From positions 647,001 to 711,000 of the forward strand of contig NZ_JAJSLX010000002.1 of NCBI RefSeq assembly GCF_021290925.1: a stretch of 64,000 nucleotides of DNA. Reading direction: 5' to 3'. The position numbers were made by a program, and so were the translations under genes. The notes below the pieces were generated by a model that saw nothing but the letters and a program-made list of their open reading frames with translations, had not been told where the DNA came from and did not search any database. Source of the stretch: Sessilibacter corallicola (GTDB lineage Bacteria; Pseudomonadota; Gammaproteobacteria; Pseudomonadales; Cellvibrionaceae). Positions 47,845-57,284 of the stretch are shown one piece after another (positions within the stretch are counted from its first letter, which is position 1; each line of letters begins with the position of its first letter).

Positions 47845-48084
47845 TTGGAGAACATTATGAGTTGGAGAACAGGAAGTGCAATATTCTTAGAATTCTGGCC
47901 GATTCTGCAGTCGAAAATTAGAGATAAAGATGAGTTAATTGACTTCACTTCAAAGCTTCTAAAGTTATTTGTGGAGGGCGATATGGATACTTGGGATATA
48001 GAAGATGTTCATCCAGATATTCGTTCTGCTATGAAATTAGCGGGAATGGAAATATCTGAACCAGAGAGATATCAAGGTGAGTAA
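47845..48084 (+). CDS. Small unknown acidic protein
   Basis: An open frame of 79 residues from the Met at 47845; the ATG at 47857 (MSWRTGSAIFLEFW) is preceded by GGAGAACATT and is the more likely start, leaving 75 residues. Rich in Asp/Glu at the C-terminus (DMDTWDIEDVHPDIRSAMKL). No family recognised; intact. It ends before a hairpin at 48118-48144. Confidence 0.65.
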   Translation: MENIMSWRTGSAIFLEFWPILQSKIRDKDELIDFTSKLLKLFVEGDMDTWDIEDVHPDIRSAMKLAGMEISEPERYQGE

Positions 48085-48117
48085 ACATAATTAAAAGTCG
48101 TTTCGCTACACTCCGTT

Positions 48118-48144
48118 TAGCACAGCGAAAGCTGTGCTTTTTAT
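48118..48144 (+). terminator. Hairpin terminator
   Basis: AGCACAG / CTGTGCT with a CGAAAG loop, followed by TTTTTAT. It follows the 47845-48084 gene by about 35 bp. Confidence 0.8.
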
Positions 48145-48183
48145 AGAGAGGCTGTGACATTTATTACCTAAAAGGAAGTTTTC

Positions 48184-48498
48184 ATGAACATAAAAGCAAA
48201 TGTTGGAACTTTAGATATTTTAGGCCATTTAGTATTGTGGTTTTTTGTTGTGTTGCTCACTTTCGGCATAGGTGCATTTTTCTTTGCGTATTCGTTTTCT
48301 AAATTTGTAATAAATCGAACTGAGCTAATTGACTCAAACGGTGTTAGTCATAAGTTAACCTGTGATGTAGATCTGTTTGGAAGTATCGGTCATATTATTC
48401 TCTGGATCTTTATCACAATAATTACATTTGGGTTAGGCTATATTTTTTACTTTTATAAAGTATGGAATTACTGTCTGAATAACAGTAGCGTAGGATAG
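48184..48498 (+). CDS. Small membrane protein with internal duplication
   Basis: A 104-residue protein made of two similar halves: DILGHLVLWFFVVLLTFGIG (about residues 11-30) and GSIGHIILWIFITIITFGLG (about 61-80), each a membrane segment followed by FFxxYxxxxxxxN. This recalls the small duplicated membrane proteins of the DUF6693 kind. ATG follows AAAGGAAG. Function unknown. Confidence 0.75.
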   Translation: MNIKANVGTLDILGHLVLWFFVVLLTFGIGAFFFAYSFSKFVINRTELIDSNGVSHKLTCDVDLFGSIGHIILWIFITIITFGLGYIFYFYKVWNYCLNNSSVG

Positions 48499-48619
48499 CC
48501 AGAAGAGCGCTTAACATGCTTGTCTCTGTATCGTATATTTACCCGTTATCTTAGCGCTATGTCTCTTGACCAATAAGAAGGAATTGCTAATTTTCGTAGG
48601 CATGATCATTCTTGGTTAG

Positions 48620-48910
48620 ATGATTTCATACATCCCGTTTTTAGCGTTTTACGAGTCATGGCTTTCATACTACTATTCGAAACGCTTACCGTTCCTCTAC
48701 CCAGTAGTTGGGTTAGCGATATTAATAGTACCTCTACCGTCGGTTAGATATATGTCAACTCAAAATAGTCTATGTGTCGGTTATTACATGTCTTTTATTT
48801 GTTTTAACTTTATAGTTATTGACTTATGTTTGGTTTTATTTGCTTACATGTATGCTATTAATTTTTGGATTGATAGCTCGGGATTATATAAAATTAATCC
48901 AGTCGATTGA
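48620..48910 (+). CDS. Hydrophobic unknown protein, possibly frameshifted
   Basis: A 96-residue frame with three hydrophobic segments. ATG 48620 overlaps GTTAGAT (48615-48621), an integron-core-like sequence. From about 48820 another frame (to 49037) also codes for hydrophobic segments and overlaps the first; one of them may be the true continuation after a frameshift. No ribosome-binding site is evident. Low certainty that it is expressed. Confidence 0.4.
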   Translation: MISYIPFLAFYESWLSYYYSKRLPFLYPVVGLAILIVPLPSVRYMSTQNSLCVGYYMSFICFNFIVIDLCLVLFAYMYAINFWIDSSGLYKINPVD

Positions 48911-49302
48911 TAGATTGAAAAGCAGCTTGATTGGCGTTTGTTTCGTCATCTGTTTTTTGTTGGTAGGTGTTATGTTGCCAATAAATGAACCAAATTTAGA
49001 GATGCTCTTACAGTCGTATATGACTATTTTTCCGTAGTATTTATTGATCGATATTAAGTTGCGGTTTTTCTAGGTATTGAAAATAGTATAAATCCAAATT
49101 TCTTCAGTTTAATCAAAAACAAGCATGGTTTCATGAAGTGTTAACCTGGGGAATAATCAGGTGAGCCAGGAGGAATTTCTGAATTTTGTAATTTCTATAA
49201 AAGCGCTTTGTATGAATTCTTTCAGAGCCTAACGAAGTGTTAAATATTGTTCGCTGAAGGCTGAAAAAGCGCATGTCGACTACATCAGGTTAAAACTCAG
49301 TT

Positions 49303-49665
49303 ATGGAATATACGTACCGTTACGAAAATGAACAAAACACGATAAAAGTATCGGAATTAGGAAATGAAAGATATCAGTTCATGGTGTTCTCTAAAAAGTC
49401 AAAGCTTTTCCATAAAAAAATGGAGATAAATTTATCTAAGACAGATCTAGAAGAGATTAGATATCTGATGAAAGACATTGGTGAGGTGAAAGCCAAGGTT
49501 GGGAAGTCGAGTGGTGTTTATCGGCAGTATTTGAGTATCGAGCGTGAAAACAAAAACTCGACGGCAACAATCGTAATTAACAAGTGGTTCATTATATTTG
49601 GTGGAACACTTAGAATAAGGCTGTCCGATGTCGGTAGGCAGGTTCTAAGAGTGTTTCTTAATTGA
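49303..49665 (+). CDS. Unknown protein
   Basis: A 120-residue soluble basic protein starting MEYTYRYENEQNTIKVSELG; beta-rich followed by a mixed C-terminus (RIRLSDVGRQVLRVFLN). No family recognised. GCCTAAC (49230-49236), an RYYYAAC integron-core match, occurs in the spacer before it, but I could not close a full attC. Confidence 0.6.
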   Translation: MEYTYRYENEQNTIKVSELGNERYQFMVFSKKSKLFHKKMEINLSKTDLEEIRYLMKDIGEVKAKVGKSSGVYRQYLSIERENKNSTATIVINKWFIIFGGTLRIRLSDVGRQVLRVFLN

Positions 49666-49982
49666 TAAAGCTAACAGTCGACATTTGTAATCCAGTTTAT
49701 TTTCCAAGATTTCAGGTAATAAATATTTTAATATTCTTATTGTAGAGTAAATGTTTTCCAGCGTTTAACTCTACAATTTTTATTTTTCAGGTTAGGATAA
49801 ACTAAAGTATTAACCCATTGTCGCAGCAACCAATCATAAACACTCCCATTCGCCTATATTTAAAATTCCAGTAAATTTTTATTCTTTTGCTCACTAAATT
49901 CATGTTAAATTGAGTGGTTTCAGAGCTATTCTGTATTTTAATTTTCTAGAGAGATATCTTTACAATAGTTGTTGAGGTGAAA

Positions 49983-50486
49983 ATGGAAAACGAAATCTAC
50001 AAAACGCCAGATGCTGATTTAGAGCCCGAAATCAATCAAAGCAGTGCTGAATTGGCGTCGAGAGGCAGTCGGCTAGTAGCGTCAATTATTGATACCTTAA
50101 TAATTTTTCCTGTATCGATTTTGCTGTTGTACGTCACTGGTGGTTTCGAGAATCTTTCTGAAAGTCAATCGTTATCTTTACTCTATACAATAGGCATAGC
50201 AGTAGTCAGCGCAATAATATTTTTAATGATAAATGGCAAAATCATGCTTAGGGATGGGCAAGCTTAGGGTAAAAAATTACAAAAGATTAAGATAGTTACC
50301 GTTCATGTCGATCACGCTGATTTGAAAACCCTGGCGAAGCGTTATGGGTTTTACTGGGGATTACCCCAATTACCTTTAATTGGTCAATTTTTTAGTATGG
50401 TTAACATTCTATTTATATTTTCTAAATCCAAGCGTTGTATTCATGATTATGTCGGCGGCACTAAAGTGGTTAAAACTAATCAATAA
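49983..50486 (+). pseudogene. RDD-family membrane protein with an in-frame TAG
   Basis: One frame of 168 codons interrupted by TAG at 50265-50267, where relatives have the I or V of GQTIGKKLLKIKIV: here DGQA-stop-GKKLQKIKIVTVHV. The first half has the RDD signature ASRGSRLVASIIDTLIIFPV, the second has LAKRYGFYWGLPQLPLIGQF and ends TNQ. So a single nonsense change breaks an otherwise whole RDD protein. Start at ATG 49983 (MENEIY). Confidence 0.85.
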
Positions 50487-50513
50487 AGGAACATTAGTTA
50501 TAGGTGAAAACTG

Positions 50514-50900
50514 ATGGAATACTTTTTTGAATTTTTAACTACCTATTTCTTGGGGTTTATTACATACCCATTTTACTTGATCTATTGGGGTATCATAGCG
50601 CCTAAAAATTTTGTGACTTGGTTGATTTTTTGTGTAATAGTGATTTCTATTTTACAAAAGTATAAATTAAGAAAATATCTAAAACTATTCCTTGCGGTTT
50701 TTGTGTTTCCAGGAACAATAATTTGTGGTTCGGCAACAGTAATCCCTTGGCCTTTCTCCGTGTATACGGCATTTTCTGAAGGTGACTGTACACCATTCTG
50801 GGCATTATTTTCTTCCCTCATTTTAAATGTGTTAATTGCACAATTTTTTAGCCGTTTATATAAATATTTCAATTCAATGCGTAGAGTAAAAAAGGCATAA
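50514..50900 (+). CDS. Unknown membrane protein
   Basis: A 128-residue protein with three or four membrane segments, a Cys in GTIICGSATVIPWPFSVY, and a basic tail (MRRVKKA). It begins 27 bp after the RDD relic's stop. No family recognised. Confidence 0.65.
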   Translation: MEYFFEFLTTYFLGFITYPFYLIYWGIIAPKNFVTWLIFCVIVISILQKYKLRKYLKLFLAVFVFPGTIICGSATVIPWPFSVYTAFSEGDCTPFWALFSSLILNVLIAQFFSRLYKYFNSMRRVKKA

Positions 50901-50944
50901 AAATTCAGAGCAAATATGTACTAGGTGTTTAATCTTTTGTTATT

Positions 50945-51232
50945 TTGAAAACGCTTGTGAATAAAAAATTAGAAGATCATCTTCAAAGCAGAAAAAGCTC
51001 TGGAAAAGGGGTCAAAAAAATATTATGGGAAGAATATAGCCCAATCGAAATCTACGAACAGAACACTGAATGGAGCGATGAATACAACGGTTACGTACTG
51101 AATATTCTTAGACTGGCAATCGGAGGTAATGATTACATTCGTATCACGACGTTATTAACCTCTGCGATCAATCAGAATATCCGATTAATTGCGAGCAAAA
51201 ATAATACTTACGATATCAAACTTGCTAAGTGA
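50945..51232 (+). CDS. Unknown protein, start uncertain
   Basis: A 95-residue soluble charged frame starting TTG (MKTLVNKKLEDH). No ATG in frame near its start and no ribosome-binding site of note. It may be a fragment of a longer gene. The composition looks like real protein. Confidence 0.45.
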   Translation: MKTLVNKKLEDHLQSRKSSGKGVKKILWEEYSPIEIYEQNTEWSDEYNGYVLNILRLAIGGNDYIRITTLLTSAINQNIRLIASKNNTYDIKLAK

Positions 51233-51570
51233 ATTGTGTAATCCAAAGGAGATATTTTCTGTTACTACCCGAGATTGAGGTGCTATACATCTAATGTTGA
51301 GGCCTAATAAATAGGTTATATCAATTGAGATATAGGTTCCTATGAAAGAGCACTCAAATTCCGATAGCTCACTTCCTAAATGGTGTACATTAAAAGGCGA
51401 GGAGTCTAATTTTTGGTCAGCTATATGCTATGATCAATAAGCGTATAAGAACAATCGTACGAGATACGCTTTTGGAGTCATCATTGCTGTAAAACATAGT
51501 CTTCACTGTACTTGCCCCCGCTTCACTCACCGTATACATTAAGCGTTATACACCAATCGAGATATCTATC
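51233..51570. other. Spacer with a possible short gene and attC candidate
   Basis: A 32-codon frame (ATG 51342, MKEHSNSDSSLPKW) ends at TAA 51438-51440 and is followed at once by an attC-like stretch (51441-51551). It may be a tiny or truncated cassette gene. Confidence 0.4.
51441..51551 (+). other. Possible attC site
   Basis: Left part GCGTATAAGAACAATCGTACG and right part CGTATACATTAAGCGTTATA pair loosely (GTATAA...; AAT.GTA.ACG). The right end GCGTTATAC matches the right core of the good site at 6007-6129 (GCGTTATAT). Pairing is imperfect. Confidence 0.45.
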
Positions 51571-51924
51571 ATGACTAAGTATCTTTATTTAAAGACGGAT
51601 GAGTTTTCTTCAAATGAAGATATGGCAAATTACTTTGTCGCCAAGCTGTCCGAAAAAGGTTTGAAGCTGGAAAAACCCATTGATGCTGGTTTCATGTGCA
51701 GCGTTGTATCGCGTATTGATGATGAAAGGGTGGTGTTCTATATGGGTAGAAATCAGGAGCCGTCGTCGCCCGCGTTATGGCAGATTTGGCCTGAGCAGAA
51801 GATTCCGTTCTTCAAAGTTGTTTTTGGCAAAGCTAATCGTACGCCAGAAGATAAAGCTAGAATGATATTAGAAGAAGTTGTTCACGCAATAGAAAGTGCA
51901 AGCGATATCGGTTGGGCGAAATAA
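51571..51924 (+). CDS. Unknown protein in an integron-type cassette
   Basis: A 117-residue protein starting MTKYLYLKTDEFSSNEDMAN; soluble, with WQIWPEQKIPFFKVVFGKAN in the second half. No family recognised. The TAA stop lies inside the left core of an attC (ATAACAC), and an attC-like right core (GCGTTATAC, 51543-51551) lies 19 bp before its ATG, so it fits a single gene cassette. Confidence 0.7.
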   Translation: MTKYLYLKTDEFSSNEDMANYFVAKLSEKGLKLEKPIDAGFMCSVVSRIDDERVVFYMGRNQEPSSPALWQIWPEQKIPFFKVVFGKANRTPEDKARMILEEVVHAIESASDIGWAK

Positions 51925-52003
51925 CACGTAATGTTACATCGATCAGAAATACCAGTCTATTGTATTGATTCACTACTCAACTGAAATTTACCTAAGTGTT
52001 ATG
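51921..52003 (+). other. Integron attC site
   Basis: ATAACAC-GTAA (51921-51931) on the left pairs with TTAC-ctaa-GTGTTAT (51988-52002) on the right, leaving unpaired bases in the arm as in attC. The left core overlaps the stop codon of the gene before it. The site is about 83 bp. Confidence 0.7.
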
Positions 52004-52028
52004 CACCGTTGAAGACGAGATTAATGTT

Positions 52029-52814
52029 ATGGAAAAAGTAATAATACCAAAAGTGCTAGCGCAGTTTTCACAAGGTCTAACCGAAAAGCAAAGGCCCTAT
52101 ATTTCTATTAATGCCACACCCTTAGAATGTAACTTAGATAAAGACCCCTTAGAATTACAACAAAGTAAATTTTTGGGTAAACCTTTTGTTCCAGAAGGCA
52201 TGGAATACCCAAAAGACAAAGGCGGTAATCCTATGGTTCTGGTTGCCCAAATCAACTTTTCTGAATTACCTCATTTAGACGGTTTCCCAACAAGTGGTAT
52301 TTTACAGCTGTATTTTAGTACCACTGAATGGTGGGATATGCCAGGTACCGAAAAAATCGTTTATATAACCGAAGAAAACTTAAATAAAAGTCAAAGCAAC
52401 GCTTGCCCTACGCTTGATATAAAATCGTACGAAGAACTTCCAATTTGGAAAATCCATAAGTTGGATTTTAAAAAAGCACTCGATACTGGCAGTAGTGAAG
52501 ATTGCCAGTTCTCGTTTGACTTTGGCGGCAAAGACTATTGGGATTTTGAGGAAACTCTAACTGAGGAAGAGAAAGAGTCATTTAACGAATTCTTCACCAG
52601 CGAAGGGCATAAAATTGGAGGTTACGGATTCTTCACGCAAGGTGATCCACGAGATTATTCGGCTGATCAGGCGACTGATATCCAATTGCTGCAGTTAGAT
52701 ACCGATGATGAAATCATGTTTGGAGATAGTGGCGTTGGTCATCTCTTTATATCCCCAGAAAATCTTGCTAACGGAGAGTTAGAAAAAGCGTATTTTTATT
52801 GGGATTGCTGTTAA
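52029..52814 (+). CDS. YwqG/DUF1963-family protein
   Basis: A 261-residue protein of the YwqG type (SKFLGKPFVPEGMEYPKDKG near residue 45, MVLVAQINFSELPHLDGFPT near 67, GILQLYF, GHKIGGYGFFTQGDPR near 195, GDSGVGHLFI near the end). Function of the family is unknown. ATG 52029 is preferred over GTG 51996, which lies inside the attC. It is the last gene of the second cassette run that I can tie to an attC. Confidence 0.88.
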   Translation: MEKVIIPKVLAQFSQGLTEKQRPYISINATPLECNLDKDPLELQQSKFLGKPFVPEGMEYPKDKGGNPMVLVAQINFSELPHLDGFPTSGILQLYFSTTEWWDMPGTEKIVYITEENLNKSQSNACPTLDIKSYEELPIWKIHKLDFKKALDTGSSEDCQFSFDFGGKDYWDFEETLTEEEKESFNEFFTSEGHKIGGYGFFTQGDPRDYSADQATDIQLLQLDTDDEIMFGDSGVGHLFISPENLANGELEKAYFYWDCC

Positions 52815-53253
52815 TGCGTGAATAAGGGTAGGTGCTTGGTGTAAATATTTAATTTCTGCATTCGGCCGAGTTCGTGATTAGGTGTTAGTGTTGATTATGG
52901 TGCTTATGAAGATTCGAGAAGTGTTTAAGAAGTAGATGCTTGCTTTTTGTGCTTTAGTTGTATGGCGAAAATATGAGTGATTGCCATTAAATTCAGAACT
53001 GGTTTGAGCACCCGCTAGGTAGTGCCTGGTGATTGAAAAATTAGTCAAATTCAACGTGAACACATTTCTCTTTTTCGTACGCTATACAATGATTGCTGCT
53101 TAAAGCCAATTCCAGAGATACATTTTTTGTTATGGGGATAACCACGATAATTCATTAGACAGTAGAACATGGGGCATGGTGCCTGCTGAGAATATGTTAG
53201 GTAAGTTAGTGCTAACATGGTGAGTTGATATTAACCTAAAAAGGTTGTTGAGT
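52815..53253. other. Spacer without recognised gene
   Basis: No gene or clear attC. TGATTAGGTGTTAGTGTTG (about 52876) resembles an integron right end but has no partner on the left. Confidence 0.4.
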
Positions 53254-53496
53254 ATGTCTGATGAATTGGATAGAAAAATCGAAAATATTTTGATAAGTGC
53301 AATATCTGATGGTTTTAATCGAGCATTGAATACTTTGGAAGATGCGGGTGCAATAAATCGTGAAGAAATGAGGAAGGAGTATAAAGGAGTTGGAAGTAAA
53401 TATTACGATATGGTTAGTGAGCAATTTGAGTATACGGCTCAATATGCCAAAGAGACTATTCGTGAATTAATTGAAGAAGAAAGCAGTAAGCAATAG
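53254..53496 (+). CDS. Small unknown helical protein
   Basis: An 80-residue, all-helical, charged protein (MSDELDRKIENILISAISDG ... IRELIEEESSKQ). ATG 53254 is preferred over TTG 53245. No family recognised. It lies at the boundary of the accessory run. Confidence 0.6.
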   Translation: MSDELDRKIENILISAISDGFNRALNTLEDAGAINREEMRKEYKGVGSKYYDMVSEQFEYTAQYAKETIRELIEEESSKQ

Positions 53497-53641
53497 AGCT
53501 GAGATTAAGTCGAAATAATAGATGTTGAGATAAAATGCAAAGCCTAAAAGTCTACCTGGCAACAAATCCCCTCTGATATTTAAACTCAGTCAGAGGGGTT
53601 GTAAAAGCTGAAAAGTAGTTTGCTTTTAAAAAGTGTATCGA

Positions 53642-54673
53642 TCACTTTTCTGGAATAATTTCTTCCAGTGTTGCGAACAGAACTTTTGCTCCAATCCTTG
53701 AAACCTCTTCGTCGTAAATATGTTCTACATTAACGCCTTCCTGGCCACCGGCTAAATCACTGATTGCTCGAATCACTACCCAGTCTACGTTGTTAATATA
53801 ACTCACCTGCGCGACTGATGCGGATTCCATTTCTGTTACTTCGGCATCAAACACGTCTCTCACCCATTGTCGGTATTCTCGGTTATCTAAGAAAACAGAT
53901 CCGGTCACTCCGTTGCCGCCTACACTTAATACAGCTTCGCGTTTATCCAGTATTTTTTGTGTGGGGAGTTTATTAATGGCATTTTCTGCTGCAGTTAATA
54001 AACGTGGTGATGCCGAGAAATAAGCTTTGTCTTCGGGTTTGTCCATTCCGTCTTTAATTACAACCACTTCGTCTGGATGAATTAAGCCAAACGGTTTGTA
54101 GTTGGGCAGGTTAGGGTCGTTTGCTTTGCGTTGCGGTTGTTCGTTAAGAAACCGCTGGTAATACTCGGGAATAACAAATTCTTGCGGGTTTTCAGGGTGT
54201 GGATTGCTGTACACGCTTTCGTCGTGATAGTACCAGCGAGCAGGAACTATCACATCGCCGGGTTGCCATTTGGGATTAACCGCACCCGCAATTCCCATAT
54301 AAACCACTTGCTTGATGGGGAAATAATCAAACGCCATTTGCATTGACATAGCCGCGTTGGCAATGCTCATTCCGGTGGCGAAAACCAATATAGGTTCGCC
54401 TCGAAATTGGCCGAGCCGATAGGTGATGCCTTTGAATTTTAGGTCTTTATCTATGTCAGCTTGATCATGTTTTTCGAGGGTTTCTAAAATACCATTGAGT
54501 TCGGGTTCATAGGCGACAACAACGGCCGTAAATTGGGGAGTATCTTCTTGGAAGGTTCTCGGGCCGTAATTAACGTTGTTTGCGTTGTCGGTTGATTGTG
54601 TTTGTGGCGGAGTACAGCCTGCAATAATGACAGAAAAGCTCACCAAAACGAGACATTGGCGAATAAATCTCAT
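53642..54673 (-). CDS. Nucleoside phosphorylase-like lipoprotein
   Basis: A 343-residue protein of the PNP/UDP family (MTA/SAH nucleosidase-like) with a lipoprotein signal peptide (lipobox IIAGC at about residues 16-20). The fold segments VVYMGIAGAVNPKWQPGDVI, then VTEMESASVAQVSYI (catalytic Glu-Met-Glu) and VIRAISDLAGG are complete. Such enzymes are usually cytosolic, and a periplasmic lipid-anchored form suggests scavenging of nucleosides outside the cell. Stands alone, GGAATACC before ATG. Confidence 0.88.
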   Translation of the reverse strand: MRFIRQCLVLVSFSVIIAGCTPPQTQSTDNANNVNYGPRTFQEDTPQFTAVVVAYEPELNGILETLEKHDQADIDKDLKFKGITYRLGQFRGEPILVFATGMSIANAAMSMQMAFDYFPIKQVVYMGIAGAVNPKWQPGDVIVPARWYYHDESVYSNPHPENPQEFVIPEYYQRFLNEQPQRKANDPNLPNYKPFGLIHPDEVVVIKDGMDKPEDKAYFSASPRLLTAAENAINKLPTQKILDKREAVLSVGGNGVTGSVFLDNREYRQWVRDVFDAEVTEMESASVAQVSYINNVDWVVIRAISDLAGGQEGVNVEHIYDEEVSRIGAKVLFATLEEIIPEK

Positions 54674-55157
54674 GGTATTCCTCAGATTTCAAATCGGTGG
54701 TTAGTGTTTATGTGTTGCTGTAAATAACATGTTGGATTAAAACAGAAAATTACAGTGTTTAATTAAAAGCAAATTCTTGACCATGTGGTTATAAATTTTA
54801 CGTTCAAAATGTTGTTGATGAGCATGCTCGATTTAATTTATGGCGGCATTATAAAACCATTCTTAAACGCGATAACTGTAAAAATAGGAAGCTTTTTAGG
54901 ATGAAAATTCCATTAGGAATAATCATTTTAATGGGCGGGCGATACGTAAAAAGGTAAATTAAATGTACGCTGGGCGACGGGTGAAATTAAGGATAAAAAT
55001 ACGCTTAACTAAGAGGCGTTAAAGAGTTGTTTCGAGCTTTCTTTAGATTTTTCTTGCGATGTTTATAAAAGATTTTGAACGCTGTTAACCCTGAATCAAT
55101 CAGGGCTAACAGTATTTATGGAACAGCGTGTTAGGTCATTGAACGCAACAAAAAACC
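54674..55157. other. Intergenic stretch with a hairpin after phoD
   Basis: No gene. CTGTTAACCCTGA (55082-55094) and TCAGGGCTAACAG (55100-55112) form a stem with one mismatch, 46 bp past the phoD stop; it likely ends the phoD transcript. Confidence 0.6.
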
Positions 55158-57032
55158 TTACACTTTTTTAAGGGTGTGAGAGTTAACGTCGGTTTGGTAA
55201 CTCGGCCCTGTAATGATGTTGTAGGTTTTGGATTTTACGGTATCTACATAGAACCACTGACCAACCACGTGATCCGGTGTGATCTTAACTTCTAACCAGC
55301 CGCGTTGGTGGCTGTTTTGGTAGTGTAAATGTTCGTTTATTTGAACCAATCGTTCCGATAATTTTTGAGGGTCGGTATTTGCCAGGTAGTTCTCCATGCC
55401 CGGTGAGCTGACACTCGCAGTCGCCATTTCTACCGCGACAGGGCTTTCCTCACCATCCGGTACTAATTCGAACGCCCAACCGTTGTGGGTATCACCAGCA
55501 AGGCTAACCACGTTGTTTGCGTTTGCTTTTATCGATTGTAAATGGCGCTGGCGTGCAGCGTTGTATCCATCCCAGGCGTCGGTATTAAATGGCAAACCGA
55601 GTTTGCCTAAAGTAACAATACCATCGACAATTTGTTTTGATAAATACGCGTCGTCAGAAAGGATGTCTCGAACTTCTGGAATCAGTACTTCGCCGGTTAA
55701 TATTTGTTGTCCCAGAATTTGCCACGGCTTACCGTTTTGTTTAGACGCTTTAAAAGTCGACTCTAACCAAGCTTCTTGAGTATCGCCTAATAAGTTGCGG
55801 TTCGGATCGTTTAATAATTTTTCTTTGATGGCTGCGGCGTCGGGCAGGAATGCTTGTCCGGCAGGCAGGTTTTTAGGATCGAGCTTGGTGATTGTGTTCC
55901 AATCCAAAACAGGTACCGGTGGATTTTTGGTAACGTCAAACGGTACCGTAATCATTTGAATGGTAGCTGGGTTGGTGTCTTTGAGCTTTTGTGGGTCAAG
56001 CAATGGAATTCCTGCGCCACCAGAAGGCACTTGAGAAACATCAAACGGAATTTGTTGCCAGATCATTTCTTTTAAATAATCAACCGCTTTGTCGCGACCG
56101 ATAATTCTAGTATCGAGCATAATTAAATCGGCGAGATTACCGATTTCAAAATTGCGATAGGTAACTGCTGGGTTGGCGCTGTCTTGATAATCACGAATAG
56201 GTAGCCATTCGCGGTAAGCTTGAACGGCAAATTGTTTTCTCTGTTCCCAATCGCCTTCGTCGGGTTGGTGATTTTCAGCGCCTTCAATCCAAGCATCGTT
56301 TGCGAGTTCGTGGTCGTCCCAAACGCAAATGAATGGGTGTTGGCTGTGCGCGTTTTGCAATGCGGTATCGCGACGATAGAGGCTGTATCTTTGGCGGTAA
56401 TCGTCCAACGCCAATAATTCGCCTTCTGGCAGTATGGCGCGTGAGCTACCGACTAAAACCGGGTCGGAATATTTTGAAACTTCGTATTCATAAATGTAAT
56501 CACCCAAATGAACAATGGCTAATAACTCGTCGTTTTTTGCCAGCTCTTCATAAACGTGAAAATACCCGTGCCCGAAGTTTGAACAAGACACTACCGCAAG
56601 CTTTGCGGAATCGACATCGCCCAACGGCAATGTGCGCGTTCTTCCCACTGGGCTGAGTGTGTTCTCTATATTGAATCGATAATAGTAATGATTGTTTGGC
56701 TGCAAGCCTTTCACATCTACTTTTACTGTGAAATCTCGATCAGCGGATGTTTTGAATACGTCTTCGTAAACCACGGAATTAAAATTGGGATCTTTTGCAA
56801 TCTGCCAAACAACGTCGTACTCATCCGGTGCGCCGGGACCTGTGATTTGCGGCGTTATGCGCGTCCAGATAATAACTCGGTCGCTTAACGGATCGCCACT
56901 GGCGACGCCGTGGTCGAAACTAATACGAACGGAATTTTCATTTTCGGGTGCACCACAGGCGGTCAGCATTGCCGTGCTGCCGGCTGCTGCGGAAACTCTG
57001 GTAATAAACTGGCGACGGTTAAGCTTTGACAT
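55158..57032 (-). CDS. phoD: PhoD-type alkaline phosphatase/phosphodiesterase
   Basis: A 624-residue secreted enzyme with a Tat signal (NRRQFITRVSAAAGSTAMLT, then ACG lipobox-like). SFDHGVASGDPLSDRVIIWT is the PhoD N-terminal domain; metal-site residues lie in SCSNFGHGYFHVYEEL, HLGDYIYEYE, CVWDDHELANDAW and LAGDTHNGWAFEL. It releases phosphate from esters in the periplasm or outside. No Pho box was found. It lies beside a TonB receptor on the same strand 250 bp upstream. Confidence 0.95.
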   Translation of the reverse strand: MSKLNRRQFITRVSAAAGSTAMLTACGAPENENSVRISFDHGVASGDPLSDRVIIWTRITPQITGPGAPDEYDVVWQIAKDPNFNSVVYEDVFKTSADRDFTVKVDVKGLQPNNHYYYRFNIENTLSPVGRTRTLPLGDVDSAKLAVVSCSNFGHGYFHVYEELAKNDELLAIVHLGDYIYEYEVSKYSDPVLVGSSRAILPEGELLALDDYRQRYSLYRRDTALQNAHSQHPFICVWDDHELANDAWIEGAENHQPDEGDWEQRKQFAVQAYREWLPIRDYQDSANPAVTYRNFEIGNLADLIMLDTRIIGRDKAVDYLKEMIWQQIPFDVSQVPSGGAGIPLLDPQKLKDTNPATIQMITVPFDVTKNPPVPVLDWNTITKLDPKNLPAGQAFLPDAAAIKEKLLNDPNRNLLGDTQEAWLESTFKASKQNGKPWQILGQQILTGEVLIPEVRDILSDDAYLSKQIVDGIVTLGKLGLPFNTDAWDGYNAARQRHLQSIKANANNVVSLAGDTHNGWAFELVPDGEESPVAVEMATASVSSPGMENYLANTDPQKLSERLVQINEHLHYQNSHQRGWLEVKITPDHVVGQWFYVDTVKSKTYNIITGPSYQTDVNSHTLKKV

Positions 57033-57284
57033 AAAAATCCCTTCAATTACCGTGTATTTAGATCGGAGATGATAGCAATTTAATTTCTGTTTCCGAAAGG
57101 GGTGGCCGGTTGCCTTAATTGTTCCTTACTCAGCAATGGCCGCTGTTGAGTGATACTGTTTACTGCGGAGTTTCATTCGATGAACAGCAAATACCGCTTG
57201 GGTGACCAATAATTTAGCTGGCACATCCTTGTGCCGTGGAGCCAATACTTATTTTTAATGGTCAATAAGTATTCTGGTTACGCC

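Noticed and set aside
55396-56656. Several plus-strand frames opposite phoD
   Set aside because: They are antisense shadows of a well-recognised enzyme gene.
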